NCBI GenBank assembly: GCA_942493275.1 | Contig: OW818687.1 | Location: 868,001 to 932,000, forward strand | Source of the DNA: G942493275 sp942493275 | GTDB lineage: Bacteria > Actinomycetota > Coriobacteriia > Anaerosomatales > PHET01 | Reading direction: 5' to 3' | DNA: 64,000 nt | Shown here: positions 32,693 through 38,377 of the stretch, in pieces | Layout of the letters: the number at the start of each line of letters is the position of its first letter | Numbering within the stretch: the stretch's first letter is position 1 | The notes under the pieces: generated by a model | What the model was told of the DNA's origin: nothing | The model's input: only the letters and a program-made list of their open reading frames with translations | The model's database searches: none | Made by a program: the position numbers and the translations under genes

Positions 32693-33205
32693 AGGAGCTG
32701 CCGCAACCCAGGTCTCGACTTCGACCATGAGCCCATGCGTCAGCGCATTGAGTTCAGCTGGGTGGTACACGAAGTCCGCCTCCGCGAGCGGGCTGCCAGC
32801 CTCAGCCCAGAGGCGCCCTCGCTCGTGGTATTCCTCTTCCGGCATGCCACGGTATCGCTCATACGGATACCTCAGCTTCACGAAGTTGGAGCTGAATACC
32901 GGCAGAAGATCTCTGTAGCCGGAGAGGTCGCATAGACGCGCAGACGTTCCGGCCTCAAGAACACGATTCCGGACATGCGTCGGGAGCTGATCAAAGAGAT
33001 CGAGGTACGAGTGGCTCCTCCCAGGGTCGCCGGCGTGAATCAACACCGCCGCCTTGAGGAGGATTTCGAATGCCAGCAAGCTGAGCAGGTAGGAAGAGTC
33101 GGTTCGGGAGACAAAGTGCTGCGCCAAGAAGGCGGAATCCGCGAGACGCTCGCTCGCTTCACGGTGCATAAGTCTGACCTGTAAGGCGTCGCATTGTTCC
33201 GCCAC
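32687..33205 (-). CDS. HEPN-like helical protein (cassette 6)
   Basis: A 172-residue all-helical protein. A frame is open to 33238 within attC G, but the GTG at 33205 has AGAGGG six bases before it. The pattern HREASERLADSAFLAQ, then YLLSLLAFEILLKAA, then HSYLDLFDQLP follows HEPN-type four-helix proteins, in which the second helix has E-x-x-LKA. The R-x4-H RNase motif is not evident, so if it is HEPN it may bind rather than cut RNA. The stop codon is TAA within attC F. Confidence 0.5.
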   Translation of the reverse strand: MAEQCDALQVRLMHREASERLADSAFLAQHFVSRTDSSYLLSLLAFEILLKAAVLIHAGDPGRSHSYLDLFDQLPTHVRNRVLEAGTSARLCDLSGYRDLLPVFSSNFVKLRYPYERYRGMPEEEYHERGRLWAEAGSPLAEADFVYHPAELNALTHGLMVEVETWVAAAPG

Positions 33206-33219
33206 GGGTAACCCTCTCT

Positions 33220-33312
33220 GGCTAACGTCTTGGCGCATAACCTGCGCGCCGCCAGCTTATCGCCCGAAGCGCCGGGAGGCGTTCTCGCGTCAGGTTGATG
33301 CGCTTGTTGGAC
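33220..33312 (-). repeat. attC site G
   Basis: 93 bp from GGCTAAC (33220-33226) to GTTGGAC (33306-33312). GGCGCATAACCTGCG pairs with CGTCAGGTTGATGCGC. The end of cassette gene 7 reads 23 bases into the site. Confidence 0.85.
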
Positions 33313-34063
33313 GGCGCACCGTTCGACCGCGCTTGTACTCGTCCAGCACTGACCTCGTTTGAACGGCGACCATCTCGCCTTCGGATCGGCATGGTCTTGA
33401 AGCCCCTGGTCGCTCGATCATCTCAATTAGTGAGTGACGACGGATTCGCAGCACCGGCTTGTGGCCGTTGTAGTACAGGCCGGAGATCGCATCATGGAGG
33501 GCGGCAGTGGCGGCGATCAGCTTCTCGAGTTCCCGATAGCTTGTGGCTGAGAAGAGCTCCTCGAGCGCCGTGCTGTCCAGTCGATCTCGATGCGCATACA
33601 CCTTGTGCCTGAGTGGACGATACCGAATGACGAACACGGCGTACCACTTGTCCAAGTATTTGGACAGCTTGGTCCAGTCCGCCGCGGTTGGCTTGTGACA
33701 ACTGGCCAAGTACTCGTCAATCCACTCAGACGCATCCTCCGAACTAGCCAACTTGCGCGCGCGAAGGGCATCGAGATCGAAGATCGACTCGTTCTGCCTC
33801 GCGAGCAAGAGTAGCCTGTGGATCGAGTGGCTGCGAGAGTCGGTGTCGAAGATGCGTCCCAGCGTGGAGAATGCCGCTTCCTGTAATGCACCGAGATGCG
33901 TGTTCCAGTACATTGCCTGCCAGTTCATCGTGCGAATCAGCTTGGGATCCTTGGATGCCAGGTAGTGGGTTGCCTGGTATCCGTAGAAGTACTGGGCAAA
34001 GAGCCCGATGTCGCGATCGACGGCCGCAAGCTCGCGCTCGAACTCCTTTTCAGCTGGGAGCAC
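33290..34063 (-). CDS. hypothetical helical protein (cassette 7)
   Basis: About 257 residues, from a GTG at 34063 (GGAGAG before it). Nearly all helix, with KEFERELAAVDRDIG, LRHKVYAHRDRL and ATAALHDAISGLYYNG. HKVYAHRD resembles the conserved Asn/Arg-His motif of AbiA/HEPN-type proteins (R-x4-H as RPLRHKVYAH), so a HEPN RNase relation is possible. The last nine residues are encoded inside attC G, a usual trait of cassette genes that shows how the gene was captured. Confidence 0.5.
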   Translation of the reverse strand: MLPAEKEFERELAAVDRDIGLFAQYFYGYQATHYLASKDPKLIRTMNWQAMYWNTHLGALQEAAFSTLGRIFDTDSRSHSIHRLLLLARQNESIFDLDALRARKLASSEDASEWIDEYLASCHKPTAADWTKLSKYLDKWYAVFVIRYRPLRHKVYAHRDRLDSTALEELFSATSYRELEKLIAATAALHDAISGLYYNGHKPVLRIRRHSLIEMIERPGASRPCRSEGEMVAVQTRSVLDEYKRGRTVRRPTSAST

Positions 34064-34075
34064 GTCTCTCCGTCC

Positions 34076-34163
34076 GTCCAACGTCTTTGGGCGTAACCTG
34101 CGGCGCAGGGGCCCGTCTGGTCGATCCTACCTTCTGGCCGTCAGGTTGACGCCCTTGTTAGCC
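34076..34163 (-). repeat. attC site H
   Basis: 88 bp from GTCCAAC (34076-34082) to GTTAGCC (34157-34163). GGGCGTAACCTGCGG pairs with CCGTCAGGTTGACGCCC. The loop shares CCTACCTTCTGGC with sites B, I and K. Confidence 0.85.
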
Positions 34164-34181
34164 GCCGCTCGCGGAGGGCGC

Positions 34182-34931
34182 CTAGTCCCAGAGCCCGCCC
34201 CAGCCCCCTTTCTGCTCATCAGGGACGAGGCCGTGGTGCTGCAGGCAAGTCCATATTGGCTCAACTGTCAGGACCGTCGTGAAGCCGAGTTCCGTTGAGG
34301 CGGCGCTGTCTAGAGGAGCCCCGGTTACGACGCCCAGTGCGAAACCCTCTGACTCAACGAACAAGCATGGCCCGCCAGCGAATCCGGACCGAGGGATTGC
34401 CGAGACGATGAAGTGGGGATGGCTGCATTGGTCCGTGTCAACGGTAGCGTTCACTTCAGCTCTCGCGGCAAGAAGCACCGGTTTGTTGGAGAGTGGCACT
34501 CGCGGGTAGCCCATGATCAGGACGGGCCAGAGCCGAAACGCCTCGTCGCTAAGCCAGTCATCTAGGTGCCCGCCCAGCCGTATCGTCGCTGGGCTCAGAC
34601 CTTCGACCACCACGGCGGCCACGTCAGTCCCTTCATCGGGGTGAAAGTGCGGCCCACTCGAAACGCGACCCACGGCCGGAGGGACGGTGATGTACCGAAC
34701 TCCCGTGTTCCCGTCGGTCGTGATTCCATTGGGGTCCGGTACACGCCACTCCATGGTGTTCGCAACCGTCAGAATCTCGCCGCCATCAACCACATGCCTT
34801 GCGGTAACGAACACGCCGGCGCCAACATGAAACGCGGAGCCAACAACCACGTCGTCGTTGGGCTTCCTGACTTCAATGTAGGCCACCGCGCTGGCGAAGG
34901 CCTCGAATAGGTCCCTCCCCGATTGCTCCAT
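34182..34931 (-). CDS. trypsin-like protease homologue with Ser replaced by Ala (cassette 8)
   Basis: A 249-residue chymotrypsin-fold protein without a signal peptide. His 46 (VTARHVVDG) and Asp 103 (GTDVAAV) of the triad are present. Where GxSGGP is expected it reads GFAGGP, with Ala 185 encoded by GCT, one base from TCT (Ser). The rest of the fold, including GSAFHVGAG and VLIMGYP, is kept, so it should fold but not cut peptides by the normal route. It may bind a target or be a recently inactivated copy. The ATG at 34931 has GGGGG before it; the frame opens earlier within attC I. Confidence 0.75.
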   Translation of the reverse strand: MEQSGRDLFEAFASAVAYIEVRKPNDDVVVGSAFHVGAGVFVTARHVVDGGEILTVANTMEWRVPDPNGITTDGNTGVRYITVPPAVGRVSSGPHFHPDEGTDVAAVVVEGLSPATIRLGGHLDDWLSDEAFRLWPVLIMGYPRVPLSNKPVLLAARAEVNATVDTDQCSHPHFIVSAIPRSGFAGGPCLFVESEGFALGVVTGAPLDSAASTELGFTTVLTVEPIWTCLQHHGLVPDEQKGGWGGLWD

Positions 34932-34961
34932 GCAGACACCCCCTGGGCCCACTGATGGTGC

Positions 34962-35048
34962 GGCCAACGTGGTTGGGCATGAGCAGACGCGCACACCCCT
35001 TGCAGGTCAGTCTACCTTCTGGCGTTCTGCTCGATGCCCTTGTTAGGC
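34962..35048 (-). repeat. attC site I
   Basis: 87 bp from GGCCAAC (34962-34968) to GTTAGGC (35042-35048). Its interior is nearly the same as that of site B over more than 60 bases, so one of the two cassettes was probably added next to a copy of the other's site. Confidence 0.85.
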
Positions 35049-35049
35049 G

Positions 35050-35565
35050 TCAGCCACTGAGGCTTGGGAGAAGGAATCCGAGAAGCACTGACACCAACAA
35101 CGCGAGCCCCACGAGGGGTAATGCGGGATTGAAGTCGGTCACGATGATCTCGCTGAGCTGCCGGCCACACCTCGTGCAGACCCGAGCAGTCGCCGGAACG
35201 GGGCCGGAGCATTCACCGCACCGACCGTATCTCGCGGCGCGACTGTCGCCCAAGTAGCCGAGGATAACGGCCGTCCAGGCAAGTGGCTGCAACGCAAGAG
35301 AGACCATGTAAGCGGAGAACGAGCGATCGAGCACGCGAATGTAGAGAACCGTCCAGATGAGCGTGAGCAAGGCGCAACCGATCGCCAACACCCGCATCGA
35401 GGCCCCTGGGGCCACGGCTTCGTCCGACTCCCTGCGTGTCGGCTGCCGCACTGCGGATCCGAGCGAATCAGCGAGTGCGGGAGCCTGGGGCTGCTGGCTT
35501 CCGCAGTCAGGGCAGTAGCGTGGAGAGTCGTCCAGCTGACGACCACAACTTCGGCAGTAAGTCAT
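35050..35565 (-). CDS. zinc-ribbon membrane protein (cassette 9)
   Basis: 171 residues: an N-terminal zinc ribbon (CRSCGRQ with CPDCGSQ), a polar linker, three hydrophobic segments (about 58-78, 83-103 and 148-168), and between the second and third another CxxC pair (CGECSGP with CTRCGRQ). So two zinc sites face the same side of the membrane. This plan resembles 20004-20453 elsewhere in the island, without close identity. GAGAGGGG precedes the ATG. The function is unknown. Confidence 0.65.
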   Translation of the reverse strand: MTYCRSCGRQLDDSPRYCPDCGSQQPQAPALADSLGSAVRQPTRRESDEAVAPGASMRVLAIGCALLTLIWTVLYIRVLDRSFSAYMVSLALQPLAWTAVILGYLGDSRAARYGRCGECSGPVPATARVCTRCGRQLSEIIVTDFNPALPLVGLALLVSVLLGFLLPSLSG

Positions 35566-35682
35566 ACGAGCCCCTCTCGTTGACCGTGTACCGGCGAAGC
35601 GCCGCGCTTGGCACTGGCAACTTCCCTTACACCCTGCGTGTCATTCTACCCTGCAGCGATCAGAGCGACGGACTCGCTAAGT
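35566..35682 (-). repeat. decayed attC site between cassettes 9 and 10
   Basis: At the place where an attC should be, CACCCTGCGTGTCATTC and TCTACCCT match the loop of site K, and CTAAGT stands where GTTAGGT would be. The outer arms no longer pair and neither crossover box is intact. So cassettes 9 and 10 probably move only as one unit now. Confidence 0.45.
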
Positions 35683-36210
35683 GCTCGCGTCGTCAAGCAG
35701 GATTTCGACGAGTTGATACAGCGCCTCGTCACGTGGGAGGGCGGCGATCCTGGTCTGCAGGTCCTGCGGGAATGCGACCCTGACTCTGTCTTCCAAGAGG
35801 TGGTTGGCCCACGTGATTGCGGCGTAGGTTTCGAACGCGAGGAGTACTGGCGAAGGCGATGCGGCTACCAGTCTGTAATCCGTGCACGCGCCAAGTAGGC
35901 GCATGTCCGCCTCGCCGGTCTCAAACTCCAGCATCGCGTCTGAGTCGCGGTCTGCATGTTTCAAGAAGTTCTGTGACCGTCGAATCAACCGTCGGACCTC
36001 AGCGTGGCGCTCCGGCTTGGTCTCCTTAAGCAGGCGCTCTTCGCCGACAACTACAGGTCGTCTAAGTGATACTGCGATGTCCCTCACCAGGTCGGCGCCG
36101 GCAGAGGCAAGCGCGTGAATGGCGACGGGATCGCTGCCTTCAAACCACAGGCCCACCGCAGTCTCCAGCTGACGCCTAGCTGCGTCGAGTTTGGATAGCG
36201 ATAGCCTCAA
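35677..36210 (-). CDS. hypothetical helical protein (cassette 10)
   Basis: A 177-residue protein from a TTG start (GGAGACGAGG before it). The segments KLDAARRQLETAVGLWF, VAIHALASAGADLVRDI and SQNFLKHADRD occur in a widespread group of short proteins with an N-x3-K-H motif, related in style to HEPN folds. No catalytic assignment. It ends in LLDDAST inside the decayed site. Confidence 0.55.
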   Translation of the reverse strand: MRLSLSKLDAARRQLETAVGLWFEGSDPVAIHALASAGADLVRDIAVSLRRPVVVGEERLLKETKPERHAEVRRLIRRSQNFLKHADRDSDAMLEFETGEADMRLLGACTDYRLVAASPSPVLLAFETYAAITWANHLLEDRVRVAFPQDLQTRIAALPRDEALYQLVEILLDDAST

Positions 36211-36226
36211 CCTCGTCTCCCAGTAC

Positions 36227-36313
36227 GCCTAACGTCTATGGGCATGAGGCGACGCGCGCACCCCTTGCAGGTCAGTCTACCCTCTGGCGTTCTGCTCGAT
36301 GCCCTTGTTAGGT
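36227..36313 (-). repeat. attC site K
   Basis: 87 bp from GCCTAAC (36227-36233) to GTTAGGT (36307-36313). GGGCATGAGGCGACGC pairs with GCGTTCTGCTCGATGCCC. The first cassette's gene ends inside the site, adding a PNKGIEQNAR tail to its protein. Confidence 0.85.
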
Positions 36314-37023
36314 GGGCCGCCGTCCCCATCAATCTCGAACCACACCGAAACATCAAGCGGATTGACGACGATGATGCGGTCCCAGTCACTCCGCAGCGGC
36401 TGCATTGCGAAGTAGTCATCTCGATCCCGTACTGAGAGTCCATACGAAAGCTCATCAACTAGAAGAAGCCACCACTCTGGGTACTTCGGTCGAAAGGATG
36501 CGGTCTTGCGCGACTTCTCCGCCACGCAGTGCTCGAGACTGCGTCGAAACTGCGGGATGAGAAAGCCCCCTGAGTCGTAGTCGAGGACCGACCCGATGCG
36601 GAAGCGATCCCCACCTGCCGAGTTGCGGTGCAGATACTCGAGTTCTGCATAGTCCCCGATTGGGTGTACTGCCCCAATGCCGACCTCATCCGTGAGGATC
36701 GCGCGGACGAAAGCATCGATCGGCCGGGCAACGGATGACCTGCCGCGAGGAGCCGGACGGCGAAAACGCAAGGCTAGCCAGTGCGTCTCAGAACCGTCAC
36801 CGTACGAGGCAAGAATCGACTTGACGCGATCTGCGAATGGACGGCCAGTCTCATCGACGCCCCGCCCGCCTCCAGGTTCCAGCTGGTCTAGCCGACGAAC
36901 CTCCACCGCGATGCGACGGTCAACGACGAAGTCGGGCGGCACGTTGCCATCGGGCTCGTAGACGATCTCGCCCAGCCGACGATGTTGGAGGTGCCGGCGT
37001 GCGAGCGCCTCAGTTCCGTCCAT
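36277..37023 (-). CDS. possible PD-(D/E)XK nuclease (first cassette of the array)
   Basis: A 248-residue protein from the ATG at 37023. Near the N-terminus GNVPPDFVVDRRIAVEVRRL has the order PPD-x7-E-x-R in two strands, close to the PD-(D/E)XK core of restriction-like nucleases with Arg in place of Lys. The C-terminus has DELSYGLSVRDRDDYF and a strand WDRIIVVNP. The last residues (PPNKGIEQNARG) are encoded by attC K and are not part of the fold. It would be the cassette nearest to a promoter, if an external one exists to the right. Confidence 0.55.
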   Translation of the reverse strand: MDGTEALARRHLQHRRLGEIVYEPDGNVPPDFVVDRRIAVEVRRLDQLEPGGGRGVDETGRPFADRVKSILASYGDGSETHWLALRFRRPAPRGRSSVARPIDAFVRAILTDEVGIGAVHPIGDYAELEYLHRNSAGGDRFRIGSVLDYDSGGFLIPQFRRSLEHCVAEKSRKTASFRPKYPEWWLLLVDELSYGLSVRDRDDYFAMQPLRSDWDRIIVVNPLDVSVWFEIDGDGGPPNKGIEQNARG

Positions 37024-37318
37024 AGATCGCCTGTGCTCCACCCAACGGTACATATCCGGTCGCTACTTATCCTTTGGCACAGAATGGCAGTCGGCCAGTA
37101 ATCCGTCGAGCGCGCCTTGAGGCTCTCGCATCTTCAATCTGTGTAAGCCGCGGGGTTAGGGACCGGAGAGTCGAGGCGGTATCCAGGCCGCCAACTCCTT
37201 GCGCGCAGACAGCTCGACGCTCGTCAGGACGACCCATCCAAGGTACCCGACAGCGTTCAGACAAACGACTCGCCGCACACGCCGCAAATCCCGACCTGAT
37301 GGCTCAGGTTTGCAGAAT
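37024..37318. other. head of the array with an attI-like simple site
   Basis: No gene is supported. ACCCAAC at 37040-37046 (GTTGGGT on the array's strand) is a perfect crossover box at the proper distance before the first cassette gene, but no palindrome surrounds it, as in attI or secondary sites. No clear promoter and no remnant of an integron integrase were found between it and the att repeat. GGTTTGCAGAATG near 37307 is shared with the left end of the island. Confidence 0.45.
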
Positions 37319-37454
37319 GTTTGCAATTGCCCCAAAACCACGCGATCCCGACCTCCCTCGAAGGGGGTGCCGGGACCACGTTTGACCAGCTAATGGCGGA
37401 GGAGGAGGGATTCGAACCCTCGAGACGGGGGATACCCGCCTAACGGTTTTCGAG
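37319..37454 (-). repeat. right att repeat
   Basis: Counterpart of 13851-13987. Bases 37394-37454 are the 61-base identical core within the intact tRNA, and 37345-37379 a terminator hairpin related to the left copy with several changes. TTTGCAA (37320) and TTTGCAG (37309) lie just outside. Here the 3' half of the tRNA is supplied by the island or is the original, which the sequence alone does not decide. Confidence 0.85.
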
Positions 37455-37486
37455 ACCGCCGCATTCAACCACTCTGCCACCCCTCC
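37394..37486 (-). tRNA. tRNA-Ser(CGA)
   Basis: 93 bases on the minus strand. The acceptor stem GGAGGGG pairs with CTCCTCC, with discriminator G and an encoded CCA (37394-37396). The anticodon loop CTCGAAA gives anticodon CGA (reads UCG), and the long variable arm GGCGGGTATCCCCCGTC is typical of class II tRNAs. TTCGAAT marks the T loop. Integration site of the island; the crossover falls in the anticodon loop to 3' end. Confidence 0.95.
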
Positions 37487-37532
37487 GCGGGGCAGCGCGA
37501 GCCACCGTCAGGCGGCTCACAGCGCACGTGCG

Positions 37533-37561
37533 AGTATAGCGAGGTCGGGTGCCCGTAGCAA
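37533..37561 (-). promoter_or_regulatory. promoter of tRNA-Ser(CGA)
   Basis: On the minus strand TTGCTA (37561-37556) and TATACT (37538-37533) are 17 bases apart, about 46 bases before the tRNA. The second tRNA-Ser in the window has the same arrangement with the same -10 box. Confidence 0.65.
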
Positions 37562-37639
37562 TCGCGGCGCCGCAGCCGTTTGGTCTTCGCCGCGCAGGGC
37601 AACTACGCTTCGAGGAACCTAACCGCGAAGGAGAACCAC

Positions 37640-38377
37640 GTGGCACCTGCCCAGGCCAACGAGCCCCTCATCGTCATGCGCGACGTTCGCCGCATCTACA
37701 AGATGGGTGAGGTCGAGGTCGAGGCGCTGCACGTCGACGAGCTCACCATCAACCGCGGCGAGTTCGTCGCGATCCTCGGCCCATCGGGCTCGGGCAAGAC
37801 CACGCTACTGAACCTCATCGGCGGCATCGACGCACCCACCAGCGGCTCCATCACCTTTGGCGAGCACGACATCTCGCACTTCAACCGCCGAGAACTCACC
37901 ATGTTCCGCCGCGAGCACATCGGTTTCGTCTTCCAGTTCTTCAACCTCATCCCCACGCTCACCGCCGAGGAGAACGTGCGCTTCGCCCTCGAACTCGCGG
38001 AGCGTGACGGCGACGGCCCGGACCTCGACCCCAAGCAGCTCCTCGCCAAGGTCGGCCTGTCCGAGCGGACCAGCCACTTCCCCGCCCAGCTCTCCGGAGG
38101 CGAGCAGCAGCGGGTCGCCGTGGCGCGCGCACTCGCGAAGTCGCCCGAGCTCATTCTCGGCGACGAACCTACCGGCAACCTCGACTTCCGCACCGGCAAG
38201 CTCGTGCTCAAGGTCCTGCGCGAGATCAACCGGGAAGAGGGCGCCGCGGTCGTGCTCGTCACCCACAACATGCCGCTCGCCGCGATCGCCGACCGCGTGC
38301 TGCACCTCCGTGACGGCCACATCGTCTCGCAGGAGGTCAACGAGAGCCCGCTCGATCCCGAGGACGTGACCTGGTGA
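37640..38377 (+). CDS. ABC transporter ATPase (MacB/LolD type)
   Basis: 245 residues with Walker A GPSGSGKTT, Q-loop FVFQFFNLIPTLTAEENV, signature LSGGEQQR, Walker B ILGDEPTGNLD and H-loop VTHN. The sequence IGFVFQFFNL and GNLD put it in the MacB/LolD/FtsE group that works with FtsX-like permeases. The GTG start at 37640 (AAGGAG six bases before) is preferred to an ATG at 37580. The stop overlaps the GTG start of the permease 38374-40764 by four bases, so both form one transporter. Confidence 0.92.
   Translation: MAPAQANEPLIVMRDVRRIYKMGEVEVEALHVDELTINRGEFVAILGPSGSGKTTLLNLIGGIDAPTSGSITFGEHDISHFNRRELTMFRREHIGFVFQFFNLIPTLTAEENVRFALELAERDGDGPDLDPKQLLAKVGLSERTSHFPAQLSGGEQQRVAVARALAKSPELILGDEPTGNLDFRTGKLVLKVLREINREEGAAVVLVTHNMPLAAIADRVLHLRDGHIVSQEVNESPLDPEDVTW

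Larger units (their letters stand above)
27880..37046 (-). mobile_element. integron-type gene cassette array without integrase (CALIN-like)
   Basis: Eleven leftward genes are separated by nine well-formed attC-like palindromes of 87-93 bp (B, C, D, E, F, G, H, I, K), one truncated site (A) and one decayed site. In the direction of the genes, each site follows the stop codon within a few bases or contains it, starts with an RYYYAAC-type box and ends with GTT. All GTT crossover ends are intact. The array begins at 37046 with a bare GTTGGGT and no attC. No integron integrase gene exists in the island. Such arrays are known from Vibrio and Xanthomonas relatives; in an actinobacterium-like genome this is rare. 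Confidence 0.85.
13988..37393. mobile_element. integrative genomic island at tRNA-Ser(CGA)
   Basis: About 23.4 kb bounded by direct repeats of the tRNA-Ser 3' part, with the intact tRNA at the right end. It carries a phage-type integrase (26669-27802), a second short tyrosine recombinase (22470-23051), an excisionase-like protein and a RusA-like protein, plus two blocks of leftward accessory genes. TTTGCAG motifs near both ends (14108, 14120, 37309) could be integrase arm sites. Codon use is visibly less GC-extreme than in the backbone to the right. No conjugation, capsid or replication-initiator gene of known type is seen, so it would depend on a helper or be a degenerate element. Confidence 0.88.

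Noticed and set aside
27880..37046. CRISPR array as explanation of the regularly spaced repeats
   Set aside because: Repeats are 87-93 bp, imperfect palindromes, 500-1400 bases apart with a gene between each pair; spacers of 30-40 bases and cas genes are absent.
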